DNA of 64,000 nucleotides from DASQHW01 sp038238245 (GCA_038238245.1 JBBRXX010000024.1:6598-70597), one strand, 5' to 3'; shown: positions 32,709 through 41,386, counted from the stretch's first letter. The notes: a model not told the origin generated them from the letters alone. Made by a program: numbers and translations.

Positions 32709-34730
32709 CTACGCCTTGGCGTCCTTCGCGGCGGCGACGATCTTGTCGGTGAGGTGGGCGGGCACCGGGTCGTAGTGCGAGTGCTCCCGAGTGAACCGGC
32801 CCCGGCCGCCGGTCATCGACCGGAGGTCGATCGCGTAGCGCAACACCTCCGAGGTCGGCACGTGCGCGACGATCTCGACCTCACCGCCGCCGACCGACGC
32901 CGAGCCCTGGATGCGGCCGCGCTTGGAGTTCAGGTCGCCCATGATGTCGCCCTGGTACGACTCGGGCACCGTCACCACGAGCTCGCTCACCGGCTCGAGC
33001 AGGATCGGGTTCGCCTTGCCGAGCGCGTCGCGCAGGCCGATCGCCGATGCGGTCTTGAACGCCATCTCGGAGCTGTCGACGGGATGGTGCTTGCCGTCGT
33101 AGCACGTGACCCTCACGTCGACGACCGGGAAGCCGAACGCGCCACCGGTCTCCTCGGTGTCGTGCACGCCTTTTTCCACCGCGGGGATGAAGTTGCGCGG
33201 GATCACACCGCCGACGATGGCGTCGACGAACTCGTTCCCTTCGCCGCGCTCCTTCGGTTCGACCCGCAGCCACGCCACCGCGAATTGGCCGTGCCCGCCG
33301 CTCTGCTTCTTCACCTTGCCCTCGGCCTCTGACGTCCCGGCGATCGTCTCGCGGTATGCGACGCGCACCTCCTCGGTCTCGACCTCGACGCCGAACTTTC
33401 GGGCGAGCTTCTCGGTGGCGATCGAAAGATGCGTCTCGCCCATGCCCCGCAGCACGGTCTGGTGCGTCTCCGCGTTCCGCTCGATGCGCAGCACCGGGTC
33501 CTCCTCCTGGAGGCGATGCAACGCGTTCGCGAGCTTGTCCTCGTCACCCTTGCTCTTCGCGTGGATCGCGACCGCCAGCAGCGGCTCGGGCGAAGGGAGC
33601 ACCTCGACGTCGAGCGTCGTGCCCTTGGCCACGAGCACGTCGCCGGTCCCGACGTCGGCGAGCTTGGCCACGGCGGCGATGTCACCCGTCGGCACCTCGT
33701 TGACGGTGTCCTGCTCCTTGCCGCGCATCGTGAAGAGCTGGTGCATGCGCTCATCGGTCTTGGCGCGCGTATTCAGCAGCACGTCGTCGTGTTTCACGGT
33801 TCCCTGCACGACCTTGAACAGGTTCACGTGACCGACGTAGGGGTCGACGATGGTCTTGAACACGAGTGCTCCCGGCGTGCCGTCGGCCGTCGCCGGTGCC
33901 GGGGCCTCCTCGACGAGGAACGTCGCGAGCCGGTCGATGCCGATGAGCTTCGTCGCGCTCCCGCACAGCACGGGGAAGACCGACGCGCTCGCGATACCTG
34001 CGGCCAGTGCCTTCGCAAGCTCCTCGATCTCGATGTGCTCGTCGCCGAGGTAGCGCTCCATCAGGTCGTCGTCGCCGACGACGATGCCTTCCACGAGCGC
34101 CTCGTGCACGGTGTGCTCCTCGGACTCCATCTCCGACGGCACCTCGCCTTCCACACCTTTGGGCGCGCCGCCCGAGTACGTGATGGCGAGGTCGTTGAGC
34201 AACTCGACGACACCTGTGAGCGACGCTTCCTCGCCGATCGGGAGCTGCAACGGCGCGACACCCGCACCGAACTTCTCCTTCAGCGTGTCGAGCGTGCGCT
34301 GGAACGACGCGCGCTCGCGGTCGAGCTTGTTGACGAAGATCGCGCGCGGGATGCCGCGCTGCTCCGCGAGCTTCCACGCGATCTCGGTCTGCACCTCGAC
34401 GCCCTCGACTGCAGAAACGACGAACAACGCGAGGTCGGCCGCCTGGAGCGCGGCAACGACGTCTCCGACGAAGTCTGCGTATCCGGGCGCGTCGAGCACG
34501 TTGACCTTGTGGCCGTCGAGCTCGAACGGCGCAAGCGCGAGCGACACCGAGATCGTCCGCCGTTGCTCCTCGGGGTCGAAGTCCGACACGGTCGAACCGT
34601 CTTCGACCCGACCGACACGCGGGATCGCGCCGGCACAGAACAACAACGCCTCGGTGAGCGACGTCTTGCCGGCGCCACCGTGGCCGAGGAGTGCGACGTT
34701 GCGGATCTGCGCGCTCGGATACGTCTTCAA
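32709..34730 (-). CDS. Elongation factor G-like GTPase (EF-G2 type)
   Basis: Translational GTPase paralogue of 673 residues with EF-G domain order. The P-loop is GHGGAGKTS (residues 16-24), G4 is NKLD near 135, and later EF-G domains include RVAYRETI and SGGHGQFAV. The G3 motif reads DAPGYADF with Tyr84 where canonical EF-G has His (DTPGH), as in other EF-G2-type proteins, so GTP hydrolysis may be altered. It begins at TTG 34730 with AGGGGG six bases upstream. It is probably not the housekeeping EF-G, which usually sits with rpsL/rpsG. It is inserted between HIT and pgsA. Confidence 0.87.
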   Translation of the reverse strand: MKTYPSAQIRNVALLGHGGAGKTSLTEALLFCAGAIPRVGRVEDGSTVSDFDPEEQRRTISVSLALAPFELDGHKVNVLDAPGYADFVGDVVAALQAADLALFVVSAVEGVEVQTEIAWKLAEQRGIPRAIFVNKLDRERASFQRTLDTLKEKFGAGVAPLQLPIGEEASLTGVVELLNDLAITYSGGAPKGVEGEVPSEMESEEHTVHEALVEGIVVGDDDLMERYLGDEHIEIEELAKALAAGIASASVFPVLCGSATKLIGIDRLATFLVEEAPAPATADGTPGALVFKTIVDPYVGHVNLFKVVQGTVKHDDVLLNTRAKTDERMHQLFTMRGKEQDTVNEVPTGDIAAVAKLADVGTGDVLVAKGTTLDVEVLPSPEPLLAVAIHAKSKGDEDKLANALHRLQEEDPVLRIERNAETHQTVLRGMGETHLSIATEKLARKFGVEVETEEVRVAYRETIAGTSEAEGKVKKQSGGHGQFAVAWLRVEPKERGEGNEFVDAIVGGVIPRNFIPAVEKGVHDTEETGGAFGFPVVDVRVTCYDGKHHPVDSSEMAFKTASAIGLRDALGKANPILLEPVSELVVTVPESYQGDIMGDLNSKRGRIQGSASVGGGEVEIVAHVPTSEVLRYAIDLRSMTGGRGRFTREHSHYDPVPAHLTDKIVAAAKDAKA

Positions 34731-34767
34731 CCTCGACCCCCTGCGTCGTTTTCAGGCGTGGAGGCAG

Positions 34768-34773
34768 ATTGTA
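34768..34773 (-). promoter_or_regulatory. Possible -10 element (TACAAT) for the EF-G-like gene
   Basis: TACAAT on the minus strand lies 37 bases upstream of the TTG start and closely fits a -10 consensus. No -35 is clear. It sits in the 169-base divergent gap with pgsA. Confidence 0.4.
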
Positions 34774-34817
34774 CGAAGACACTTTGGGGGACCACCAGGA
34801 GCGGGATCGCGGTTTGG

Positions 34818-34823
34818 TACCGT
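34818..34823 (+). promoter_or_regulatory. Possible -10 element (TACCGT) for pgsA operon
   Basis: TACCGT is 76 bases before the pgsA ATG. It rests on the TANNNT pattern in the divergent gap with the EF-G-like gene. Confidence 0.3.
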
Positions 34824-34899
34824 GGAGGTGTGCTCGCGAACGCGAGCAGAGCGACCCGACCAGGACTTTCTCGGGGACGACGGCAACAAGGAGCAGCAG

Positions 34900-35607
34900 A
34901 TGCTCGATCGGCGCTGGCGCAAAGGCGTCGAGCAGGGTCTCGGACCGCTCGGCGATCGACTGCGCCATCTCGGCGTCACCGCCGACGCCCTGACCGTGTT
35001 CGGACTCCTGTGCTCGGTCGCGACCGCGCTGCTGATTGCGTCCGGTCATCTGCTCTGGGCGGTCGTCGGTGTCATCGTGTCGGGGGTCGCGGACCTGCTC
35101 GACGGCGCGATCGCGCGGGGCAGCGGGCAGGCGAGCCCCCGCGGCGCGTTCTTCGACTCGGTCGCGGACCGCGCATCCGACGCGCTGTTGTTCGGCGGCG
35201 TCGCCTGGTACCTGGCGGATCGCTCGCCGTACTACCCGGTCCTTGCGTTCGCGGTCGCCGGCTGCTCGATGATGATCTCTTACGAGCGGGCCCGGGCGGA
35301 GTCGCTCGGCCTCGACGCCCGCGGCGGCCTGATGGAACGCGCCGAACGATTCGTGTTCCTCGGCGTCGCGCTCGCGTTCGACATCCTCGTCCCGGTCCTC
35401 TGGATCATGCTCGTGCTGACCGCGTTCACCGCCGTCCACCGCTTCGTGCGGGTCTACCGGCAAGCGGCGCGCCCGCCGCGGCCGACCCACACCCGGCAGG
35501 TCGACCGGCCCGCGACGCCGCTGCGTTCGTGGTGGACCGCACGGCGCGTCGACAACGAGCGTGTGCGCCGGCGCCACCCGTCCGGACGGCGCCGGGCGCG
35601 GCCGTAG
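34900..35607 (+). CDS. pgsA: CDP-alcohol phosphatidyltransferase, probable phosphatidylinositol-phosphate synthase
   Basis: Membrane enzyme transferring a phosphatidyl group from CDP-diacylglycerol, here probably to inositol phosphate. The 235-residue protein carries the full family motif Asp65-x2-Asp68-Gly-x2-Ala-Arg-x8-Gly-x3-Asp86-x3-Asp90 and about six hydrophobic helices, ending in an Arg-rich tail. An AAGGAG site precedes the ATG at 34900, so the long upstream frame is discarded. The following patA- and pimA-like genes, in the mycobacterial order, point to the PIP synthase subfamily. Confidence 0.88.
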   Translation: MLDRRWRKGVEQGLGPLGDRLRHLGVTADALTVFGLLCSVATALLIASGHLLWAVVGVIVSGVADLLDGAIARGSGQASPRGAFFDSVADRASDALLFGGVAWYLADRSPYYPVLAFAVAGCSMMISYERARAESLGLDARGGLMERAERFVFLGVALAFDILVPVLWIMLVLTAFTAVHRFVRVYRQAARPPRPTHTRQVDRPATPLRSWWTARRVDNERVRRRHPSGRRRARP

Positions 35608-35667
35608 CGTTGCGTTCCCCCCGGGGAAGGGGCGAGACGACAGCGAAGCGACCGTAGGGAGCGGAGC

Positions 35668-36552
35668 GTGGAGTCGACCCATGCAAGGGGCGAACTCATC
35701 GTCGGCGCGTACCGGCTCGGGGCGCGGATCGCTGCGGCGATTCCCGTGCGGGCGGTGCCCGCGGTCGGGCGGATCGGCGGCCGGGTGGGCGGATGGCCGC
35801 AACGCGCGAACAGGCGGATGGCGGCGCGCCACCAGCATCGGGTCACCGGACGCACCGATCGCCGGGTCGTCGACGAGGTCTTCGAGTTCTACGGGCGTTA
35901 CTGGCTCGAGATGCTGCGCCTCCCCGCCGAGGTCCGCGCCGGCGAGATCGTGCCGAACTTCACCATCGAGGGCTACGAACGGGTCACCGACGGCCTCGCG
36001 CGCGGCAACGGCGTGATCCTCGCGCTACCGCACCTCGGCGGCTGGGAGTGGGCGGCGGCGTGGATGGCGGAGCAGGGTCATCACATGCTGGCGGTCGTCG
36101 AGGCGGTCGAGCCGCCGGAGCTGCTCGACTGGTTCGCCCGGCAACGGGGCTCGATGGGCCTCGAGGTCGCGCCGCTCGGTCCCGATGTCGGGACACGCGT
36201 CCTGCGCGCGTTGCGCGACAACCGGATCGTGTGCTTGTTGTGCGACCGCAATCTGAGCGGCGACGGCGTCGACGTGAAGTTCTTCGGTGAGGTCACGACG
36301 CTCCCGGCCGGCCCGGCGACCCTCGCCGTGCGCACCGGCGCCGCGCTCCTGCCCGTCGCCGTCTACTTCGAGCCGGGACGCGGGCATCGCACGGTGGTGA
36401 GGCCACCGGTGCCCGTCGACCGGCAGGGACGCCTGCGCGACGACATCGCGGTGATCACCCAACGACTTGCCGACGAGTTCGAGGAGTTGATCCGCGTCGC
36501 GCCGGAGCAATGGCACCTGCTCCAGCCGAACTGGCCGAGCGACCGTGCATAG
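35668..36552 (+). CDS. patA: Phosphatidylinositol mannoside acyltransferase (LpxL/HtrB family)
   Basis: Acyltransferase adding a fatty acid to a PIM mannose on the inner face of the membrane. The 294-residue protein contains the HX4E catalytic motif in LPHLGGWEW, LLCDRNLSG, and LPAGPATLAVRTGAALLPVA, typical of lysophospholipid acyltransferases of this family. The GTG at 35668 follows a GGGAG eight bases upstream. Its place between pgsA and pimA is the main reason for choosing PatA over a lipid A-type function. Confidence 0.86.
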   Translation: MESTHARGELIVGAYRLGARIAAAIPVRAVPAVGRIGGRVGGWPQRANRRMAARHQHRVTGRTDRRVVDEVFEFYGRYWLEMLRLPAEVRAGEIVPNFTIEGYERVTDGLARGNGVILALPHLGGWEWAAAWMAEQGHHMLAVVEAVEPPELLDWFARQRGSMGLEVAPLGPDVGTRVLRALRDNRIVCLLCDRNLSGDGVDVKFFGEVTTLPAGPATLAVRTGAALLPVAVYFEPGRGHRTVVRPPVPVDRQGRLRDDIAVITQRLADEFEELIRVAPEQWHLLQPNWPSDRA

Positions 36553-36570
36553 GGAAGTCTGGCCGTCGCC

Positions 36571-37641
36571 ATGAGGGTCCTGATGACGTGCCCCTACTCG
36601 ATGTCGCGGCCCGGGGGCGTCCAGGGCCAGGTGCTCGGATTGGCTCGCGAGCTGCGCAAGCTCGACGTCGACGTGCGGATCGTGGCGCCGTGCGACGGGC
36701 CGCCGCCCGATCCGTCGATCATCAGCGTCGGGCCCACAGTCGAGTGGGAATCGAACGGCTCGATCGCGCCGATCGCGCCCGGCCGGGCGGCCGCTCGCCG
36801 CACCGCCGAGGCGCTCCGGAGCATGGAGCCGGACGTCGTCCACCTGCACGAGCCCGCCGTGCCGGGACCCTGCCTGAGCACGTTGCTCGGCTATCGCGGC
36901 CCGATGGTCGGCACGTTCCACGCGGCGGGCGAGCTCCTGCACCAGTGGAGCCGCCCGGCGTTTCGCTCGGTCATGCAGCACCTGACGTTCCGCGTCGTCG
37001 TTTCCGAGTCCGCGCGCGAGACCGCGATCAAGAACTGGGGCGACGACTACCTTGTGCTCTGGAACGGCATCGAGATCGAGCGCATCGCCAGCGCCGATCC
37101 GACGCCGTCGGCGCGTCCGGCCGTGTTGTTCCTGGGCCGGCACGAGCCGCGCAAGGGACTCGCGGTCTTGCTCGACGCATGGGACGGCATCGCTCGAGAT
37201 GCGCAGCTCTGGGTCCTCGGTGGTGGTCCGCAATCCGACGAGCTGCGCGCTCGGCGCGTGCCCGACGTCATGTGGTGCGGCAGCGTCACCGACGAAGAGC
37301 GCAATGCCCGCCTTGGAGGTGCGACCGTGTTCTGCGCGCCGTCGGTGAACGGCGAATCGTTCGGCGTCGTCTTGCTGGAAGCGATGGCCGCGCGCACCCC
37401 GATCGTGGCGTCGGCCATCGAGGGCTATCAGAACGTGGCCCGCGCCGACCGGGATGCGCTGCTCGTGCCGCCGGGCGACGTCGGCGCACTGCGCGAGGCG
37501 ATACGCCGTCTCCTCGACGATCCCGCGTTGCGAGAACGGCTGGTCGTCTCCGGGGCCGAACGCGCCGGGGAGTTCTCGATGCGACGGCTCGCCGAGCGCT
37601 ACCTCGAGCTGTACGAAAGAGCACTGGTTCCCGCCGCGTGA
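36571..37641 (+). CDS. pimA: Phosphatidylinositol alpha-mannosyltransferase (GT4)
   Basis: GT-B mannosyltransferase that starts PIM synthesis from GDP-mannose and phosphatidylinositol. The 356-residue protein begins with the Gly-rich acceptor loop YSMSRPGGVQGQV and has FHAAGELLHQW, LFLGRHEPRKGL and the GT4 nucleotide-sugar motif SVNGESFGVVLLEAMAARTP (ESFGVVLLE). It starts 18 bases after the patA stop without a clear ribosome site. The downstream inositol-phosphatase-like gene starts in its stop codon. Confidence 0.88.
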   Translation: MRVLMTCPYSMSRPGGVQGQVLGLARELRKLDVDVRIVAPCDGPPPDPSIISVGPTVEWESNGSIAPIAPGRAAARRTAEALRSMEPDVVHLHEPAVPGPCLSTLLGYRGPMVGTFHAAGELLHQWSRPAFRSVMQHLTFRVVVSESARETAIKNWGDDYLVLWNGIEIERIASADPTPSARPAVLFLGRHEPRKGLAVLLDAWDGIARDAQLWVLGGGPQSDELRARRVPDVMWCGSVTDEERNARLGGATVFCAPSVNGESFGVVLLEAMAARTPIVASAIEGYQNVARADRDALLVPPGDVGALREAIRRLLDDPALRERLVVSGAERAGEFSMRRLAERYLELYERALVPAA

Positions 37642-38591
37642 GCGGCGCGCTCGATCCGAACGTCGCCGAGCTCGCGATCGACGTCGCGGCGCGCATACGT
37701 GCGGCCGTCGTGCCGTCGCTCGGTGACCCGGCCGCCCGCGAGCGGGTCGGCGTCGCCCCGGGCGGTGACGTCACGATGGCGGTCGACGAGATCGCAGAGG
37801 TCGTGCTCGCGACGTGCTGCGCCGAAGCCGGAGACATCGCCTACTACTCCGAAGACCGCGGGTACGTGGCGTTCGGCGGGCCGCGCGCGATCCTCGTCGT
37901 CGATCCGATCGACGGCACGCGCCCCGCGGCCGCGGGCCTCGAGTCGTGCTGCGTCTCGGTGGCGGTCGTGCCGCCGTCGCCCGACGCGACCCTCGGCGAC
38001 GTGCAGCTCGGCGTCGTGCACGAGATCAAGTCGGGACAACGGTTCGTCGCCCGCCGGGGCCGCGGTGTGGACGCCGGCGTGTCCGCCCGGCTGTCGAGCA
38101 ACACCGACCTCGGCGCGTTGTTCTGGACGGCCGGGCTGCGCGGGCGCCCGGCGATGCCGGTGACCGTCGTGCTCGAAGATCTGATCGATGGTTCGTCGAT
38201 GCGCGGCGGCTATTTCGATCTCGGATCCGCGACCTTCAACATGACACGGATCGTCACCGGCCAGCTCGACGCGTACGTCGACGTCGGTCGGCATGTGGTG
38301 GACGTCTTCCCCGAGACCGAGCCCCGCTTTCGCGCCGCCGGCGACGGCGCGGTCTGCACGAACTTTCCGTACGACGTCGCGGCCGCGGCATTGATCGTGC
38401 AGGAGGCGGGCGGCGTCGTGACCTGGCCCGACGGACGCGCCATCGACGATCATCCCGTGGTCGGATCGGGTGACGGCTACGGCATCGCGGTCGTGGCGAG
38501 CGCGTCACGCGGCCTCCACGACCGAATATTGGCTGAGATCGAGCTGGGGATGGGCCGCCTCGCCTCGTGGCTGTTCTCCAACGAGTCGTGA
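37638..38591 (+). CDS. Inositol monophosphatase-family protein
   Basis: The 317-residue metal-dependent phosphatase of the IMPase/FBPase fold has the first metal ligand in SEDRG (Glu72), the signature DPIDGTRP (Asp89, Asp92) and a C-terminal Asp in FPYDVAAAALIVQEAGG. All metal ligands are present, but the protein has unusual insertions (PAAAGLESCCVS). The GTG at 37638 overlaps the pimA stop, so it is coupled to PIM genes. Inositol-1-phosphate or a PI-phosphate is a plausible substrate, by inference. Confidence 0.8.
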   Translation: MSGALDPNVAELAIDVAARIRAAVVPSLGDPAARERVGVAPGGDVTMAVDEIAEVVLATCCAEAGDIAYYSEDRGYVAFGGPRAILVVDPIDGTRPAAAGLESCCVSVAVVPPSPDATLGDVQLGVVHEIKSGQRFVARRGRGVDAGVSARLSSNTDLGALFWTAGLRGRPAMPVTVVLEDLIDGSSMRGGYFDLGSATFNMTRIVTGQLDAYVDVGRHVVDVFPETEPRFRAAGDGAVCTNFPYDVAAAALIVQEAGGVVTWPDGRAIDDHPVVGSGDGYGIAVVASASRGLHDRILAEIELGMGRLASWLFSNES

Positions 38592-38680
38592 AGCGACGAG
38601 CGAAGCGGAGAGAGCAGCGAGCTCGCAGGAGCAGGCGAGCGCCCGCGAGGCGGGTATCCCGCCGAGCAGCGAGCGTGACC
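38592..38680 (-). repeat. Dispersed hairpin repeat, family 2, copy B
   Basis: It lies directly after the IMPase-family stop and is inverted relative to copy A. The stem GGCGGG / CCCGCC (38649-38654, 38658-38663) has a TAT loop. The ten-base core GGGATACCCG (reverse strand) is identical in both copies while the flanking stem bases differ on both sides. Its outer end CGAGCGAAGCG recurs inside ileS. Confidence 0.6.
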
Positions 38681-38716
38681 AGCAAAGCAGTGACTCGAAG
38701 GACGGGCCGCGATCCA

Positions 38717-38722
38717 TAGACT
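38717..38722 (+). promoter_or_regulatory. Possible -10 element (TAGACT) for lemA-htpX
   Basis: TAGACT lies 32 bases before the TTG start of lemA, with a GGGAGG ribosome site between them. The same hexamer occurs before pdxS. Confidence 0.4.
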
Positions 38723-38754
38723 GCCGGCATTACCCCTTTGCGGGAGGTCAATCG

Positions 38755-39315
38755 TTGGTTGCAATCATCATCATCGTCGTGATCATCGTCTTGGCGATCC
38801 TGTTCTTCGTCGTCATGTACAACGGTCTGGTCAAGCGGCGCAACCGCGTCGACCAGGCGTGGTCGCAGATCGGCGTGCAGCTCGAGCGCAGGCACGACCT
38901 GATCCCGAATCTCGTGGAGACGGTGAAGGGCTACGCCTCGCACGAGCGCGGCACGCTCGAAGCCGTCGTGCAGGCCCGCAACAACGCGGTGCAGGCCCAG
39001 CAGCAGGCAGGGCCCGAGCAGCAGGCCCAAGCCGAGAACGTCCTCACCGGCGCGCTGCGCCAGTTGTTCGCGCTCTCGGAGGCGTACCCGGACCTCAAGG
39101 CGAACCAGAACTTCTTGAACCTGCAGGAGGAGCTGACCTCTACCGAGGACCGCATCTCGTACGCGCGGCAGTTCTACAACGACAGCGTGCAGACCTTCAA
39201 CACCGGTATTCAGACGTTCCCCCGCAACCTGATCGCGGGAATGTTCAACTTTCAACCCCGGCAGTTCTTCCAGGCCGAGCAAGGCGCGGAAGAGGTGCCG
39301 AGGGTGCAGTTCTGA
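38755..39315 (+). CDS. lemA: LemA-family membrane protein
   Basis: The 186-residue LemA protein has one N-terminal membrane helix (VAIIIIVVIIVLAILFFVV) followed by YNGLVKRRNRVDQAWSQIGVQLERRHDLIPNLVETVKGYASHE (quoted parts: YNGLVKRRNRVDQAW, RRHDLIPNLVETVKGYA) and a helical bundle ending FNTGIQTFPRNLIAGMF. The start is TTG 38755, supported by GGGAGG eight bases upstream; the open frame before it lies in repeat B. LemA and HtpX are often paired and linked to membrane-protein quality control. Confidence 0.92.
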   Translation: MVAIIIIVVIIVLAILFFVVMYNGLVKRRNRVDQAWSQIGVQLERRHDLIPNLVETVKGYASHERGTLEAVVQARNNAVQAQQQAGPEQQAQAENVLTGALRQLFALSEAYPDLKANQNFLNLQEELTSTEDRISYARQFYNDSVQTFNTGIQTFPRNLIAGMFNFQPRQFFQAEQGAEEVPRVQF

Positions 39316-39329
39316 TCTGCTGCTAATCC

Positions 39330-40232
39330 GTGTACGAACAGATCTCCGCGAACAAGCGCAAGACAGTGTTCTTGATCTTCTTGTTCGTACTGTTGCTGTT
39401 CGCGGTCGGCGCCGCGTTCAACTTCTTTCTCCGGGGCGGGTGGGTCGGGCTGATCCTCGTCGCGGTGATCGTGATCGTGTCGTCATGGATCTCGTACTTC
39501 AACAGCGACAAGGTCGCGCTCGCGATGTCGCACGCGGTCCCGGCCGATCCCGTGCAGTACGCGCGGTATCACAACATCGTCGAAGGGCTGTGCATCGCAA
39601 GCGGGCTCCCGAAGCCGCGCCTGTTCATCGTCGACGATGCCGCACCGAATGCGTTCTCCACCGGTCGCAATCCGAAGCATGCCGCGGTGGCGGTGACCAC
39701 CGGGCTGCTGGAGAAGATGAACCGGGTGGAGCTCGAAGGCGTGCTCGCGCACGAGCTGAGCCATATCCGCAACTACGACGTGCTCGTCATGACCCTCGCG
39801 GTCACGATGGTCGGCATCATTGCGCTGTTGTCCGACTTCTTCCTGCGGATCATGTTCTGGTCGGGTGGGCGGGGTCGCGACAATGACAGCAACAACCCGC
39901 TCGGTATCGTGTTCGCGATCGTCGGTTTCGTCCTGTTGATCTTCGCCCCGATCATCGCCGCGCTCATGCAGTTCGCGGTGAGCCGGCGGCGCGAGTATCT
40001 CGCCGACGTCTCGGGCGTCCAGATGACGCGCTACCCGCCCGGGCTGATCTCGGCGCTCAAGAAGCTCGAAGACGACCACACGTCGGTGCACACGTCTTCG
40101 AAGGCGACTGCGCACCTGTGGATCGAGGAGCCGCTGGACAAGGAGTCGAACAAGGGCCACACCAAGTGGAACCACCTGTTCGACACGCATCCCCCTATCG
40201 ACGACAGGATCCGTGCCCTCGAGGCCATGTGA
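39330..40232 (+). CDS. htpX: HtpX-like membrane zinc metalloprotease (M48)
   Basis: Integral-membrane protease degrading damaged membrane proteins. The 300-residue protein has two N-terminal transmembrane helices, the zinc motif HELSH (141-145), further hydrophobic segments and the third ligand Glu222 in RREYLADVSGV. The cytosolic C-terminus has THPPIDDRI, typical of HtpX. The GTG at 39330 is 14 bases after lemA, so the two are one unit. Confidence 0.94.
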   Translation: MYEQISANKRKTVFLIFLFVLLLFAVGAAFNFFLRGGWVGLILVAVIVIVSSWISYFNSDKVALAMSHAVPADPVQYARYHNIVEGLCIASGLPKPRLFIVDDAAPNAFSTGRNPKHAAVAVTTGLLEKMNRVELEGVLAHELSHIRNYDVLVMTLAVTMVGIIALLSDFFLRIMFWSGGRGRDNDSNNPLGIVFAIVGFVLLIFAPIIAALMQFAVSRRREYLADVSGVQMTRYPPGLISALKKLEDDHTSVHTSSKATAHLWIEEPLDKESNKGHTKWNHLFDTHPPIDDRIRALEAM

Positions 40233-40275
40233 GCGGGTCCACCAAGCGGGAGCGCTGTAGGAGCAAGCTGTAGGG

Positions 40276-41319
40276 ATGCGTCGAGATCGTCTGGTTCTCG
40301 TTGTCGCGCTCGTCGTGGCGTTGGCCGCGCTGGCGTTCGTCTCCTGCGGAGGCGGTGGCAGCAAGGCGAAGAACGTCACGCCGGTAGCAAACAAGAAGAC
40401 CGCCGCGCCGCTGGTCTGGCCGCTCACCGGCAGGCCCGATCCCCAGGACGAGGCAAAGAACCGCTGTGCGGTCACGGTGAAGATCGACAACACCGCGGCG
40501 TCGCTGCCGAAGCATGGCGTCGAGCAGGCCGACGTGGTCTACGAGGAAGTGGTCGAGGGGGGCTATACGCGGCTCGCGGCGATCTTCAACTCCCAGGCAC
40601 CGAATGACGTCGGTTCGGTGCGCTCGGTACGCAAGACCGATCAGAGCCTCGTCACGCCGATCGGTGGCGTGTTCGCGTATTCGGGTGGCGCGCAATACGC
40701 GATCGACAGCATCAACACCGCACCGGTGGTGCAGCTCGATGAGTCACGCGCCGGCCCGCTGATGTTCCGCGACCGCTCGCGTCACAGCACGCAAGAGCTC
40801 ACCCTGTACGCGCACGTCGACCAGATGTACGGGAAGTGCGGCAAGCCGAAGCCGCCACCGGCGCTGTTCGCCTATCGCAAGGCCGGCGCGCCGGCGTCCG
40901 GCGGCGCGGTGTCGACCGTACGTGTCGGTTTTGCCAGTCCGTTCGCCGTGACATGGACCTGGGACCCCGCGTCCGCGACGTGGAAGCGTTTCCTCTACAG
41001 CAGTCCGGAGACCGTCTCCGGCGCGCCCCTCACGCCGAAGAACGTCGTCGTGATGACGGTGAGCTACGTCGGCGGTGACGTGCGCGGGTACGGCGCCGAG
41101 GCGCAGCTGATCGGTCAAGGCAAGTTGCAGGTCTTCACCGGCGGCAAGGTGATCACGGGCACGTGGAAGCGACCCGATCGGGCGAAGCCGGCGCGGCTGC
41201 TCGACGCCAAGGGTGCCGAGATCAAGCTCGCGCCCGGCCAGACCTGGGTCGAGCTCCCCGACGCCACCTACGCCGTCACGGTCACCGCGCCGGCCGCCGC
41301 GCCCGCGACCACGCCCTGA
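40276..41319 (+). CDS. DUF3048 (YerB-like) lipoprotein
   Basis: Predicted lipoprotein of 347 residues. A type II signal ends in the lipobox AFVSC with Cys24 as the modified residue, followed by a Gly/Lys-rich spacer. The DUF3048 N-terminal domain is recognised by PLTGRPDP, VKIDNTAASLPKHGVEQADVVYEE and SVRSVRKTD, and a C-terminal DUF3048_C domain by FTGGKVITGTWKR. Its function is unknown; the B. subtilis homologue is YerB. The region before it has GCTGTAGG twice. The stop is followed by the palindrome at 41324. Confidence 0.85.
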   Translation: MRRDRLVLVVALVVALAALAFVSCGGGGSKAKNVTPVANKKTAAPLVWPLTGRPDPQDEAKNRCAVTVKIDNTAASLPKHGVEQADVVYEEVVEGGYTRLAAIFNSQAPNDVGSVRSVRKTDQSLVTPIGGVFAYSGGAQYAIDSINTAPVVQLDESRAGPLMFRDRSRHSTQELTLYAHVDQMYGKCGKPKPPPALFAYRKAGAPASGGAVSTVRVGFASPFAVTWTWDPASATWKRFLYSSPETVSGAPLTPKNVVVMTVSYVGGDVRGYGAEAQLIGQGKLQVFTGGKVITGTWKRPDRAKPARLLDAKGAEIKLAPGQTWVELPDATYAVTVTAPAAAPATTP

Positions 41320-41323
41320 TCCC

Positions 41324-41366
41324 GTTTGCAACGGAGGCGCCCGCTACGGGCGATTCCGTTGCAAAC
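41324..41366. repeat. Long intergenic palindrome between the DUF3048 gene and pdxS
   Basis: Outer arms GTTTGCAACGGA and TCCGTTGCAAAC (12 bases, perfect) enclose an inner stem CGCCCG / CGGGCG with a CTA loop and a 2x2 internal loop. It starts four bases after a stop codon and ends seven bases before the pdxS -10. No T-run follows. Confidence 0.8.
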
Positions 41367-41373
41367 AGCGGCA

Positions 41374-41379
41374 TAGACT
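41374..41379 (+). promoter_or_regulatory. Probable -10 element (TAGACT) for leaderless pdxS
   Basis: TAGACT is seven bases before the pdxS ATG, and no ribosome site is present. Confidence 0.5.
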
Positions 41380-41386
41380 GCGGCGC

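Noticed and set aside
35608..35667. Possible further copy of the family-2 hairpin before patA
   Set aside because: AGCGAAGCG-type sequence and a CCCCCCGGGG palindrome are present, but the GGGATACCCG core and the alignable flanks are absent.
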